Positions 9,690 to 18,657 of a DNA stretch of 37,397 nucleotides are shown one piece after another; position 1 is the first letter of the stretch; the number at the start of each line of letters is the position of its first letter. The stretch spans positions 1 through 37,397 of the forward strand of contig CAIVSY010000114.1 in the NCBI GenBank assembly GCA_903908715.1. The letters are read 5' to 3'. The notes beneath the pieces are model-generated. The model had not been told where the DNA came from. It did no database searches and saw nothing but the letters and a program-made list of their open reading frames with translations. Made by a program: the position numbers and the translations under genes. Source of the stretch: an uncultured bacterium. Lineage in GTDB: Bacteria > Verrucomicrobiota > Kiritimatiellia > CAIKKV01 > CAITUY01.

Positions 9690-10925
9690 ATGAAACTGTT
9701 AATTATCAACCAGCCGGTCGAGAACCGAGGCGATGAATCGGCCCATCGCGGCTTGGTCCGAGCCCTTGTCAGCACCTTCCCCGACGCCCGCATCACGTGC
9801 GCATTCATCGGCGAGAATGAGGCGAGCGTCGAGCAGTTGCGTGTCCAGTCATCACGGGTCGAATACATCTCCATACCGATGCAGCGGGGAACTCAGCGGA
9901 TTCCTGCACTCGCATTGCAGTGGGGTCTCGGCGGGCTTGTATCCAAGGTTCACCCTGCCTACCGGCATTTCGACCGCCTCGTACGCTCTGCCGACTATAT
10001 CATAAACGCGCCTGGCGGCATTTGCATGGGCGGATTCCAGAGCTGGAGGCATGTTCACAGCTTGAAGATGGCTCATGATGCAGGGAAGCCGATTGCCTAT
10101 TATTCAAGATCCTTCGGCCCCTTCGCGACAGCCACAAGAAAGGACCGCTTGTTTCTGCAGATCAGTTCAAGACTGTTGAGGTCTTTCGATTTTCTCTCGA
10201 TTCGTGATCGCCGGACGATGAACTTGGCTGAGCAGATGGGGCTTCGCTATGTAGCCGCCAGCGACACCGCATTCCTTGATGTACCCAGAGCAACCCTTCC
10301 CCGCGAAGTCGATGCGATGATTGGAATGACTGACTATTCCGTGTTTGTTCCAAATTCACTTGTATGGCACGTGAACTATCGGACCACAGATGCCGAACGC
10401 ATCGACCTCTTCTTCATCGCGCTGATCGCTCGCCTGCGGGCTCGTTATCCCGATCGAAAAGTCGTTATGCTCCCCCAACTGTATAATTTGGCTGAACGGG
10501 GCGACTTCCGCTACTTTGAACGCCTCCGACAGCGAAGCCCGCATAAGCAACACATCGTTGTGATGCCGGAAACATATGGATCGGACATTCAGCAGGCGAT
10601 CATAGCCCGCTCAAGCCTCGTCGTTGGTGCACGCTACCACTCCATCGTTTTCGCCATAAACAACAAAGTCCCTTTCGTGGCTCTTTCTTACGAGCACAAG
10701 GTTTCCGGTTTACTATCCCTCCTCGGCCTTGAAGCCCGTGGCTACGACATATCAGGCCTGGGCGCGGACGGCTTCCGGCACGAGGAGGCCCTGACCCGGT
10801 TCGAGGGTATTCTTGACCACCCCTGTGACTCGACGGATGCGTCTGCCCGTGCACACGCCCTTGCCCGTGAGTGCTTCCAATCCCTCGTCAGGCGCATTAC
10901 CGCAGGGGGGCGATGTGCCTGCTGA
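9690..10925 (+). CDS. Polysaccharide pyruvyl transferase family protein
   Basis: This 411-residue protein belongs to the CsaB/WcaK pyruvyl transferase family. The N-terminal LLIINQPVENRGDESAHRG, the NAPGGICMGG loop and the C-terminal GARYHSIVFAINNKVPFVAL with SYEHKVSGLL are family hallmarks. Members transfer pyruvate from phosphoenolpyruvate to a sugar to form a ketal; some have other roles, so the acceptor is unknown. A purine-rich AGGAAAGG lies 15 nt before the ATG. The 3' end overlaps the next gene (GTG at 10915) by 11 nt. Pyruvylation would add negative charge to the surface polysaccharide. Confidence 0.88.
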   Translation: MKLLIINQPVENRGDESAHRGLVRALVSTFPDARITCAFIGENEASVEQLRVQSSRVEYISIPMQRGTQRIPALALQWGLGGLVSKVHPAYRHFDRLVRSADYIINAPGGICMGGFQSWRHVHSLKMAHDAGKPIAYYSRSFGPFATATRKDRLFLQISSRLLRSFDFLSIRDRRTMNLAEQMGLRYVAASDTAFLDVPRATLPREVDAMIGMTDYSVFVPNSLVWHVNYRTTDAERIDLFFIALIARLRARYPDRKVVMLPQLYNLAERGDFRYFERLRQRSPHKQHIVVMPETYGSDIQQAIIARSSLVVGARYHSIVFAINNKVPFVALSYEHKVSGLLSLLGLEARGYDISGLGADGFRHEEALTRFEGILDHPCDSTDASARAHALARECFQSLVRRITAGGRCAC

Positions 10926-12192
10926 TCTCTTCCCCATCATCCTCGCGACGCTGCTATTTGGCTGCACTGCAGTTCTATTCTGGCAGCCTGCGCAGGGTCG
11001 CAGGATGGCCTCTCTTGTATTCTCGATCTATACCACTGTGTGCGGAGCAGGTGTATTGGCACTGGTTTACCTCCCCGGGACCTTCCGCCCTCCCGAACTA
11101 CTACCTCTCCTGCACGTCTATGCAGCGGTCCTCCTCCTTGCCCTTCCTCTCCACCGGTTCGCCGAAGGCCGGACCAGGAGGATTCTTTTTCCTGCAGAAA
11201 GGCCATTCCTTTGCGTCGCGTATGGGATTGGCGTCATATCCCTCGCGGGCAACCTGACCTATCTCGGGGGAAAGATCTCCGACTTGTCAGCAACTTTTGG
11301 GAATCTATCCTTTGGCGACGCCTACGCAGAACAAAGCCTGGTCTCGTCCCACAAGACAACCCTCAGCATCGCCAATCTCCCTGTCGTACTTGCGGGTGCA
11401 TCACAAGACATGGTCCCCTTCCTGCTGCTATGCCTGCTCACACTCCGAAAACATCTTATCCTGAAAGGTGTTCTTGCCACTTGCAGCGTCTTGCCTTTGC
11501 TGGCTGGCCTCGCACAAGGAGCACGGAACAAACTTGTGTTCTTCTGTATTGCCGCATGCGGCGCCGTGACACTGTTCTGGTCGATGCTGGAAACGGGGAC
11601 GCGCAAGCGAATCCTCGTGGCGGCCGCAGTCACCTTCACTCTCCTGACTATCATGCTGCTCATGGTCACTGCCAGCCGTTTCGGAACATCAGGAGACACA
11701 ACACCCGGCGAGTCCATCCTCGAGTATGCAGGGCAGCCATTGCTTGAGTTTGCAGAATACATATATACGGCTGGCACCACCTGCTACGGCGATATGAATT
11801 TCCCGTTGTTCCGGGCGATATTGGGACAGGAGTACTCGGCAAGCCTCCCAATACGAAATCACACCTGGGAAACAGCACTCGGAGTCCCGCTTGGTGTTTT
11901 CTACACATTTCTTGGCGACTTGATTCTTGATTTCGGCAGCCTGGCGACCTCTCTTCTTGTCCTTGTAATCTTCGTGACCGCAATGTCGCTTACTCGCCGC
12001 CGGCATGGCATCGCCAGCTTGCACCAGATACTGCTGATCTATCTGCTATTCATCACTGCAGGTCAGGGAGCGTTCTATTATCAGCACAAGTCGGTCGGCG
12101 GTAATCTGCAATTGTTGTTCAATCTGTTCTGCTACCTGTTGTTCTGGCTCACGACTGTTGATCAAGTTGATGCAATACGGGAAAGAGGTTGA
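10915..12192 (+). CDS. Wzy-like O-antigen/polysaccharide polymerase
   Basis: This 425-residue, highly hydrophobic protein has about 10-12 predicted membrane segments. A larger extracytoplasmic loop falls near the middle to late part (around residues 255-310), as in Wzy/EpsG polymerases. There is no strict sequence motif for Wzy, so the call rests on topology and position between flippase, pyruvyl transferase and glycosyltransferases. The start chosen is GTG 10915, because the run AGGGGGGCG sits directly upstream. It overlaps the pyruvyl transferase stop by 11 nt. The frame is open further upstream to 10813, but that would give a long hydrophilic extension. It would polymerise lipid-linked repeat units on the periplasmic face. 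Confidence 0.75.
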   Translation: MPADLFPIILATLLFGCTAVLFWQPAQGRRMASLVFSIYTTVCGAGVLALVYLPGTFRPPELLPLLHVYAAVLLLALPLHRFAEGRTRRILFPAERPFLCVAYGIGVISLAGNLTYLGGKISDLSATFGNLSFGDAYAEQSLVSSHKTTLSIANLPVVLAGASQDMVPFLLLCLLTLRKHLILKGVLATCSVLPLLAGLAQGARNKLVFFCIAACGAVTLFWSMLETGTRKRILVAAAVTFTLLTIMLLMVTASRFGTSGDTTPGESILEYAGQPLLEFAEYIYTAGTTCYGDMNFPLFRAILGQEYSASLPIRNHTWETALGVPLGVFYTFLGDLILDFGSLATSLLVLVIFVTAMSLTRRRHGIASLHQILLIYLLFITAGQGAFYYQHKSVGGNLQLLFNLFCYLLFWLTTVDQVDAIRERG

Positions 12193-12193
12193 T

Positions 12194-13357
12194 ATGTCCG
12201 CACGTGTGATCGCCCTGTACCTTCCGCAGTTTCACCCGATTCCGGAGAATGACCAATGGTGGGGGAAAGGGTTCACGGAATGGACGAATGTTGCCAGGGC
12301 AAAACCTTTGTTTCGCAAGCATGATCAACCGCGAATCCCCGCCGACCTCGGCTTCTACGACCTGCGCATGCCAGAGATCCGCGAGCAGCAGGCCTGTCTT
12401 GCACGTGATGCAGGAATTGAAGGCTTCTGTTATTGGCACTATTGGTTCGGCAGTGGGCGGCGGATTCTTGAGCGACCCTTCAATGAGGTGCTCGCCTCGG
12501 GCAAACCCGACTTTCCGTTCTGCCTGGCGTGGGCTAACCACTCCTGGAGCAGCCGGACCTGGCAGAAGTCCGGAAAAAGGGCTGAAATCCTGATTGAGCA
12601 GCGTTATGAATGTGAACCGGACTACCGTTCACACTTCCAGGCTGTTCTTCCTGCGTTCCGGGATCCGCGTTATATACGCGTCGATGGCAAGCCGCTGTTC
12701 GTGATCTACGACGTGCGCGCTATTCCCGATGCCAGGGCATTCCTGCAATCATGGCGCGAGGCGGCGCTGGCCAACGGACTTCCTGGAATTCACTTCGTGG
12801 CCTATAGCGAGTCAACCTCAAGCTGGAGCATATCACCGGAGGGCGAGAAGAAACGCGTCGTCCCTGATCCCAACATGGCAGCAGATGTATATCGGAGCCT
12901 CCTCGCCCTCGGGGTAGATGCGATCGCTAGTTCAGGAAAAAACCGGGCCGAGATGCTCGCGAAGGGACGTCTTGCCAGACTTATCGGTATCGCGCTGCAT
13001 CTCGCGGGATTAAATCGGACACAAAAGCCATACGCCTACCGGGATATCATCAGGAACCTATTCGTCCCCGAGGACGCATGGGAAAACGTGTATCCGATGA
13101 TTATCCCGCAATGGGACCGGAGCCCAAGGACGGGAAGTTGCTACGACGTCTACTTCGGAAGCACCCCTGAACTGTTTCGCGAGTCAGTCCTTGAGGCGCT
13201 CTCCATTATCCGGAGGAAAAAACCAGAGCACCAGTTAATCCTTCTGCGTTCATGGAATGAGTGGGCGGAAGGGAACTATATGGAACCCGATGTTACATAT
13301 GGCCGAGGATATGTTGATGCCCTGAAATCAGCGTTGACCCAGCCATTCAGGACCTAA
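12194..13357 (+). CDS. WbsX-family glycosyltransferase (GH99-like fold)
   Basis: This 387-residue protein shows the WbsX family signature: IALYLPQFHPIPENDQWWG, GFTEWTNVARAKPLF, EGFCYWHYWF and, near the C-terminus, RSWNEWAEGNYMEPD. WbsX proteins are found in O-antigen loci and are annotated as glycosyltransferases, although their fold relates to glycoside hydrolase family 99, so the activity is not settled. The start at 12194 follows the polymerase stop by one nucleotide and has AGAGG just upstream; longer in-frame starts would overlap the polymerase. It probably acts on a lipid-linked repeat unit in the cytoplasm. Confidence 0.87.
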   Translation: MSARVIALYLPQFHPIPENDQWWGKGFTEWTNVARAKPLFRKHDQPRIPADLGFYDLRMPEIREQQACLARDAGIEGFCYWHYWFGSGRRILERPFNEVLASGKPDFPFCLAWANHSWSSRTWQKSGKRAEILIEQRYECEPDYRSHFQAVLPAFRDPRYIRVDGKPLFVIYDVRAIPDARAFLQSWREAALANGLPGIHFVAYSESTSSWSISPEGEKKRVVPDPNMAADVYRSLLALGVDAIASSGKNRAEMLAKGRLARLIGIALHLAGLNRTQKPYAYRDIIRNLFVPEDAWENVYPMIIPQWDRSPRTGSCYDVYFGSTPELFRESVLEALSIIRRKKPEHQLILLRSWNEWAEGNYMEPDVTYGRGYVDALKSALTQPFRT

Positions 13358-13430
13358 GCCTTCGCATCGAACGTGTATAGAGGCGATATCCGTGGTCGCA
13401 ACCCAACCTGTCTATTAGAACTGATTGACA

Positions 13431-14642
13431 ATGAGTACTGCTCATATCCTCATGCTTGCTCCCGCGTTGCCCTGGCCGGCCAATACGGGCGGGGCAGTTC
13501 GTATCGCCGAGATATTCAAGGGTCTGAACCGGCATTTCCGCGTGACATTCATGGCCCCGTCTTCAGGCATGACGCCTCCGGATGTTCCTTCCTTCGCTGA
13601 CATCAAGGCGGTGCGAACACCCGCGCCAAACAGGTTTAGAGCGCTTGGCGAGATGGCGCTCCGCCGTTATCCTTATCATGCCGCGCTCTATCGATCGGCC
13701 AAAGTCAAAAGGGAGGTCAGTAAATTTCTTGCCTATGAGCAAGTACATCTCATCTACTGCCATTTCATGTATGCATCCGAGTTTCTCCCCCCACATACAC
13801 AGGTTCCTGTCTGCCTTGATTCCCACAACGTGGACCGGGAGTACTGGGTCAGCAAGATCGACGCTTCCAAGGGACTCAAGCGCTGGCTGGCTCGCATCAA
13901 CGCGCAATGCGTGTTGCGTTACGAGGAATCACTATTGCATCGAATGAGCGCTTATATATGCGTCTCCGCGGAAGACAGCATCGCCTCCAGGCAGTACGCG
14001 TGTCCGCCGGTCAAACATATCCTTACCGCCCCGAACGGAGTCGACCTTGACCACTACAACCCCAGCAGCTTTTCAGCGGCGGAACCTCTTACACTTGGGT
14101 TCCTAGGCAGCCTCGATGTGGGAATGAATGTCTCTAGCATCAGGCATTTCTACATGAATACATGGCAGTTAGTACGCAAATTACTCGACCCAATGCCACG
14201 CCTGATGCTTATCGGCCGCAATCCAGCCCCTTCCCTCATACGTCTCATGGGAAAGGATCCCTCTGTCCACTTCACTGGAACAGTTGACGATGTCAAGCCG
14301 TGGCTCGGACAGACTGACATCTTTATAGCGCCGCTAATTGAGGGTGCCGGGACAAAACTCAAGACGCTTGAAGCGATGGCCATGGGACTGCCCATTGTAG
14401 GCACTCCTCTCGCCTTCCAGGGATTAGGCGGGATAAACGGCCGCGAATACCTTGTTGCGAAGAATGACGAGGAGTTTGCGCAGAGCATTGCGATGCTAGC
14501 CAAAGCCCCTGCCCAACGCCTTGCGCTGGGCCATGCCGCACGCGCATTTGTGGAACAGCGTTTTGGATGGAATATCATTACAGACAGGCTTGCCATGGAC
14601 TTGTCTGCCTGTTTCCAATTACAAAGTCGCATCGACTCATAA
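13431..14642 (+). CDS. GT4-family glycosyltransferase
   Basis: This 403-residue GT-B glycosyltransferase has an N-terminal acceptor domain, starting ILMLAPALPWPANTGGAVR, and a C-terminal donor domain. The N-terminal domain includes CLDSHNVDREYW, similar to retaining GT4 enzymes of exopolysaccharide loci. The donor domain carries APNGVDLDHYNP and EGAGTKLKTLEAMAMGLPIV; glutamates E304 and E314 bracket the donor site. The sugar transferred cannot be inferred. The ATG at 13431 begins the first beta strand; an upstream TTG (13425) would add two codons. No strong ribosome-binding site is visible. A 73-nt spacer separates it from the WbsX gene. Confidence 0.88.
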   Translation: MSTAHILMLAPALPWPANTGGAVRIAEIFKGLNRHFRVTFMAPSSGMTPPDVPSFADIKAVRTPAPNRFRALGEMALRRYPYHAALYRSAKVKREVSKFLAYEQVHLIYCHFMYASEFLPPHTQVPVCLDSHNVDREYWVSKIDASKGLKRWLARINAQCVLRYEESLLHRMSAYICVSAEDSIASRQYACPPVKHILTAPNGVDLDHYNPSSFSAAEPLTLGFLGSLDVGMNVSSIRHFYMNTWQLVRKLLDPMPRLMLIGRNPAPSLIRLMGKDPSVHFTGTVDDVKPWLGQTDIFIAPLIEGAGTKLKTLEAMAMGLPIVGTPLAFQGLGGINGREYLVAKNDEEFAQSIAMLAKAPAQRLALGHAARAFVEQRFGWNIITDRLAMDLSACFQLQSRIDS

Positions 14643-14656
14643 CAAGTACTTGATTC

Positions 14657-15940
14657 ATGCCGCGGATCAACCACATCATTTTAGTTTTGGCCGTCTATCC
14701 ACCCGAGCCCGTGGTCTCGGCCCAAAACGGCCGCGACCTCGCCATGCATCTTGCCAGGGAGGGAGCATGCGTCACCGTGCTCTGCCCCTCTCCTTCGCGG
14801 CCGATTGGCACGGATTATTCCAGACTCAAGGCCGATCGGCTGCCGAAGGTATCACGCGAGGACGGTGTCGACGTCGTGCGATTGCCGTCGTTCACCGCGC
14901 CACAGTCACGCCTGCTCCCGCGACTGCGGGAAAGCTGGAGTTTCGGACGACACGCCTGCCGATATTTAAAGGTGCTGCCGACCCCTCCTGATGTGGTCTA
15001 CATGAACGCGTGGCCTCTCTTCAGCCAGGCCTTCGTAGCCCGCTATTGCAGGGCACGGAAGATACCGCTGGTCATGCAGGTCATGGATGTTTACCCGGAA
15101 TCATTGCTGGAGAAGTTGCCAAGACCCCTGCGTTGGCCAATCCAGTGGCCACTCTTGACCCTTGATCGCTGGATAGCCAGGCAAGCCGCACGTGTGGTTG
15201 TGATATCCGAGTCCATGCGGCTGCGCTACCAGGATACCCGACGATTGCCGCCGGAGAAGGTCGCCCTGGTTCACACGTGGATTGATGATGCAATGTTCCA
15301 GGCCATGCCCGACAGGAAACAAAGCGCCGCCCATTATGGCGTCCCCCACGACCTCCTGACATTTATCTTCCTCGGCAATATCGGTCCGGTCGCCGGCGTG
15401 GAGTTGATGATTGAGGCGTTCCACAAGGCCGCATTGCCGACATCGCAACTGCTCATCATCGGCGACGGCTCGTCGAAGGCCCGTTGCATCCGGCTGGCGC
15501 AGGAACTGGGCGCAACAGACCGTGTCAGGTTCATATCAGACCCTGCCGCTTCCAATGTTCCTGGCTTGCTCAGCTTGGCTGACGTCTGTTTGCTACCGAT
15601 GCGCAAGGGGGCGGGCGCGAGTTCGCTCCCATCCAAGATGATGGCCTATATGCTGGCAGGGAAGCCTATCCTGGCATCCGTGGATGAGGATGGCGATGCC
15701 GCACGTTGCATCCGTGAGGCCGGATGCGGCTGGATCGTGCAGCCGGACAACGCCCAAGCCCTTGCCGAAGGGTTTCTTGCTGTCCATGCGATTGACTGGC
15801 CCGCATTGGCCAAGATGGGCAATGCCGGAGCGGTATACGGAGTAGTGCAGTTTTCAAAGGCAACAGGCCTTGCCCGGATGTCTGACGTGATTGCATCGGT
15901 CAGGGGGCAGCGGCGCAACGGACGAGGAGGCGCTGCGTGA
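14657..15940 (+). CDS. GT4-family glycosyltransferase (WbuB/WcaI-like)
   Basis: This 427-residue GT-B glycosyltransferase starts with HIILVLAVYPPEPVVSAQNGRDLAMHL, shown here only in part as VYPPEPVVSAQNGRDLA, a layout typical of WbuB-like enzymes. VMDVYPESLLEKLPRPL, VVISESMRLRYQDTRRLPP and FIFLGNIGPVAGVELMIEA follow. The donor-binding part has PSKMMAYMLAGKPILASVD. It would add one sugar to the lipid-linked repeat unit; the donor is not predictable. It begins 14 nt after the other GT4 gene, and its stop overlaps the acetyltransferase GTG start in a GTGA at 15937-15940. GC content rises again toward its 3' end. Confidence 0.88.
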   Translation: MPRINHIILVLAVYPPEPVVSAQNGRDLAMHLAREGACVTVLCPSPSRPIGTDYSRLKADRLPKVSREDGVDVVRLPSFTAPQSRLLPRLRESWSFGRHACRYLKVLPTPPDVVYMNAWPLFSQAFVARYCRARKIPLVMQVMDVYPESLLEKLPRPLRWPIQWPLLTLDRWIARQAARVVVISESMRLRYQDTRRLPPEKVALVHTWIDDAMFQAMPDRKQSAAHYGVPHDLLTFIFLGNIGPVAGVELMIEAFHKAALPTSQLLIIGDGSSKARCIRLAQELGATDRVRFISDPAASNVPGLLSLADVCLLPMRKGAGASSLPSKMMAYMLAGKPILASVDEDGDAARCIREAGCGWIVQPDNAQALAEGFLAVHAIDWPALAKMGNAGAVYGVVQFSKATGLARMSDVIASVRGQRRNGRGGAA

Positions 15941-16551
15941 TCCCACTGATCCGTACCACAACGAACGGGGACTTGAGTCATCTGTGCTCCATTCATGGGG
16001 AATCCTTCCCCGGTTTCTTTCTCACCTCCCTCGGCCCCCGTTTCCTGCGCCTGCTCTACGCGGGGTTTGCATGCGAGCCGGACGGGATTTGCGTCGCGGC
16101 GGAAGATAATGGCGTGATCGTCGGTTTCGCCGCCGGCACGACGGCCCCGGATGTCTTCTTCGGCCGGTTGCTGCGCCGGCAGGGATGGCGTTTCGCGCTG
16201 GCCGCCATTCCCGGGCTGTTGCGAAATCCCGGCTTCGTGGCGCGCAAGTGCTTCGGGGCCTTGTTCTACCGCGGCGAACAGCCGGCAGGGCTTGCGCACG
16301 CCGCCTTGTTGAGCAGTCTGGCCGTGTCGCCAGACTGCGCAGGTCAAGGCATCGGCCAGAAACTCGTTCAGGCATTTGCGGACGAATCACGACGCCAAGG
16401 GTGCTCGGCTATCTACCTGACCACCGACGAGGCCGACAATGCCCGCGTCAACCGATTTTATGCCAAGTGCGGATTCGTTCTCCGCGACACCTTCAAGCGG
16501 CCGGGCAAGCGGGTAATGAACCGGTGGGTGATGGAGTTCAGGAGGCAGTAG
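15937..16551 (+). CDS. GNAT-family N-acetyltransferase of the polysaccharide locus
   Basis: This is a 204-residue single-domain GNAT protein. The acetyl-CoA-binding motif A is visible as LAVSPDCAGQGIGQKLVQAF, at residues 128-147. The leading Arg/Gln of the usual RxxGxG loop is Ala135 here. The C-terminal NARVNRFYAKCGFVLRDTF is motif B. The start GTG 15937 overlaps the upstream stop and is preceded by GAGGAGG at 15924-15930. Its position between glycosyltransferases and the PglC-type initiating transferase suggests acetylation of an amino sugar. It occupies the place where a left-handed beta-helix acetyltransferase (PglD) is common in bacillosamine loci. WecD is a known GNAT that acetylates a 4-amino sugar, so the substitution is plausible but unproven. 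Confidence 0.85.
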   Translation: MIPLIRTTTNGDLSHLCSIHGESFPGFFLTSLGPRFLRLLYAGFACEPDGICVAAEDNGVIVGFAAGTTAPDVFFGRLLRRQGWRFALAAIPGLLRNPGFVARKCFGALFYRGEQPAGLAHAALLSSLAVSPDCAGQGIGQKLVQAFADESRRQGCSAIYLTTDEADNARVNRFYAKCGFVLRDTFKRPGKRVMNRWVMEFRRQ

Positions 16552-16555
16552 CAGC

Positions 16556-17146
16556 ATGAAACGGTTCATGGATGTCGTGGGGGCCTGGGTCGGATTGGTC
16601 GTGTTATGCCCCCTCCTGGGCCTGCTGTGGCTGGCCGTTGTTGCCGAATCCGGTATGCCCGGTTTCTTCCGCCAGCAGCGGGCGGGCCGTCGCGGCCGCT
16701 ATTTCGCGTTGCTCAAGTTCCGCAGCATGACCGTCCGGCGCGGCACGGAACAGGGTTCGTTCGATGTTGGCTCCGCCGCGCGCGTCACCCGCGTCGGCGC
16801 GTTCCTCCGCAAAACGAAGCTCGATGAACTGCCGCAGCTCTGGAACGTGCTCAAGGGCGATATGTCGCTCGTCGGCCCAAGACCGGAAGTGCGCAAGTGG
16901 GTGGAGGCGTATCCGGAACGCTGGGCGAAGGTGCTGACCGTCCGTCCGGGCATCACGGACCCGGCCTCGATCGAGTTCCGGAACGAGGAGGACATTCTGG
17001 CCCGCTCGCCAGATCCGGAACGGACCTACCGGAAGGAGATTCTGCCGCGGAAACTGGACCTTTATGAGCAGTATGTGGCGACACGCAGCTTCTGGGGGGA
17101 TGTGGGACTTCTCATAAAGACACTTCTGGTCGTGGTGGGGAAGTAA
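16556..17146 (+). CDS. PglC-type polyprenyl-phosphate phosphoglycosyl transferase
   Basis: This 196-residue protein is the minimal monotopic phosphoglycosyl transferase. It has an N-terminal membrane hairpin (residues 7-30), then LLKFRSM and the catalytic [19 protein letters not shown] with the D90-E91 dyad, then [11 protein letters not shown]. The small size fits PglC rather than the long WbaP. It would attach sugar-1-phosphate from a UDP-sugar to undecaprenyl phosphate, the committed first step of repeat-unit assembly. AGGAGG at 16540-16545 precedes the ATG by 10 nt. With the aminotransferase and PglF-like genes downstream, the sugar may be N,N'-diacetylbacillosamine or a similar one. Confidence 0.93.
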   Translation: MKRFMDVVGAWVGLVVLCPLLGLLWLAVVAESGMPGFFRQQRAGRRGRYFALLKFRSMTVRRGTEQGSFDVGSAARVTRVGAFLRKTKLDELPQLWNVLKGDMSLVGPRPEVRKWVEAYPERWAKVLTVRPGITDPASIEFRNEEDILARSPDPERTYRKEILPRKLDLYEQYVATRSFWGDVGLLIKTLLVVVGK

Positions 17147-17427
17147 CAGCAGGCAATGTGGATGAGCGTATCTGACACGCCCGTGCGGGTAAGAGGTTCT
17201 TGGCTCATGTCGGCGCGCGAAGATCCAACACCCCCACGTAAGTTGTTACCCGAAGCGAAACGCCCTTTGCCCCATTGTGCTCAGCGATCATAGCGGCATG
17301 CTCGTGTTATGTTGACAGCCGTCTTCTTGCTGATCTCGTTATGTTGCATCTGCGGTATGCCCGCTGAGGTCTAAATTCTGAATTACCGATATCACAGCAT
17401 GAACACAACAGTTAGCAGGAGCACACC
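17147..17427. other. Intergenic region before the aminotransferase
   Basis: This 281-nt gap carries no convincing gene. It has the ribosome-binding site AGGAG 7 nt before the aminotransferase ATG. The 9-mer GTTATGTTG occurs twice in direct orientation, at 17306-17314 and 17338-17346 (offset 32 nt, about three helical turns). A TTGACA at 17312-17317 overlaps the first copy, but no good -10 lies at normal distance. It may hold a second internal promoter for the aminotransferase-dehydratase half of the locus. Confidence 0.4.
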
Positions 17428-18582
17428 ATGAATATCTCTTTTGCCAAAGTCGATTGCTCGGGAAACGAATTGAAATACCTTTCGGACGTTGTCCGTAGCG
17501 GTTGGCTGACCACTGCCGGTAAGTGCGCTGAACTAGAGAAGCGCTTCGCCGAAACCGTGGGTGGCGCCTATGCTTGTTCCGTCAATTCTGCCACCGCGGC
17601 CCTCCACCTCGCCGCCGAGGCCCTTGGCATCGGCCCAGGCGGCAAGGTTCTGGTCCCGACCATGACTTTCACGGCATCCGCTGAGGTGATCCGTTATCTG
17701 GGGGCTGATCCGGTATTCCTGGATGTTGAGTACGGTACAAATCTTATTACCCCCGCCATCATGGAGGATGCGGTTGCCCGGCATCCCGGCGCCAAAGCCC
17801 TGGTCCTTGTCCATTTCGGCGGCCAGGCTGCCGAAATGGATGGGGTTCTGAGCGTTTGCCGGCGACATGGAGTCAGGATTATCGAGGATGCAGCCCATGC
17901 GTTCCCGACACGCTACAAGGGCGACATGGTCGGATCATTCGGTGACGTGACCTGCTTCAGCTTTTATGCCAACAAGACCATTACCACGGGCGAGGGCGGG
18001 ATGCTTGTTACGGATGACGAGACCATTTTCAGGCGGGTCAAGACCATGCGCCTGCATGGCATCAACCGCGATATCTGGGACCGTTTCACCGCCAAGAAGG
18101 CAAATTGGGAGTACGATGTGGTTGCCCCTGGCTTCAAGTATAACATGCCGGACTTGAACGCTGCCATCGGCTTGGCGCAGATGGAGCGGGCCGAAGAATT
18201 CCGCGTTGGCCGCCAGCGGTGCGCCGACTTCTACTACGAGAATCTGGTGGGCATTCCAGGAATTGATCTGCCCTGCTGCAAGGGTCCCATGGAGGATCAT
18301 TCATGGCACTTGTTCTGGATCGTCCTGAACGGCGAGCGGGAGATCGAGCGAAATACCTTCATCGAACGCCTGAATGAGGCGGGGGTTGGAACGTCCGTTC
18401 ATTACAAGCCTCTTCACAGGATGACGTACTATCGTGAACGGTATGGCTTGAAGCCCGCTGATTATCCCAACGCCGAGCGTCATTGGAAGGGATGCGTGTC
18501 GTTACCCATCTATCCGGGGCTTGCTGAAGATGAACTCCGGTACGTTTGCAAGACAATCAGGAATGTGCTGGCCGGACCGTAA
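17428..18582 (+). CDS. DegT/DnrJ/EryC1/StrS aminotransferase (PglE-like sugar 4-aminotransferase)
   Basis: This 384-residue PLP-dependent sugar aminotransferase has the type I fold. NSATAALHLAAEALGIGPGG is the phosphate-binding region. IIEDAAHAFPTRYKGDMVGS is the cofactor-contact Asp region. CFSFYANKTITTGEGGM carries the Schiff-base lysine K183. NMPDLNAAIGLAQ and SVHYKPLHRM are also typical. Enzymes of this class convert a 4-keto-6-deoxy nucleotide sugar to the 4-amino sugar using glutamate. The PglF-like dehydratase gene in the same operon would supply UDP-4-keto-6-deoxy-GlcNAc, so PglE-like activity is the simplest reading. A good ribosome-binding site (AGGAG) precedes the ATG. Confidence 0.92.
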   Translation: MNISFAKVDCSGNELKYLSDVVRSGWLTTAGKCAELEKRFAETVGGAYACSVNSATAALHLAAEALGIGPGGKVLVPTMTFTASAEVIRYLGADPVFLDVEYGTNLITPAIMEDAVARHPGAKALVLVHFGGQAAEMDGVLSVCRRHGVRIIEDAAHAFPTRYKGDMVGSFGDVTCFSFYANKTITTGEGGMLVTDDETIFRRVKTMRLHGINRDIWDRFTAKKANWEYDVVAPGFKYNMPDLNAAIGLAQMERAEEFRVGRQRCADFYYENLVGIPGIDLPCCKGPMEDHSWHLFWIVLNGEREIERNTFIERLNEAGVGTSVHYKPLHRMTYYRERYGLKPADYPNAERHWKGCVSLPIYPGLAEDELRYVCKTIRNVLAGP

Positions 18583-18657
18583 CAAGGCGCCGCATGGCGC
18601 AGTACAGCCGGATTCTGGGGTCAGATATGGGAATGGGGGAGCAGATTGCCCTGTTGA

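Noticed and set aside
12194-13357. Glycoside hydrolase (GH99 endomannosidase)
   Set aside because: There is no signal peptide, and the WbsX signature and location within an assembly locus favour a transferase-like role.
17312-17317. TTGACA as a -35 promoter element
   Set aside because: The nearest TATGTT-like -10 is about 22 nt downstream, beyond normal spacing.
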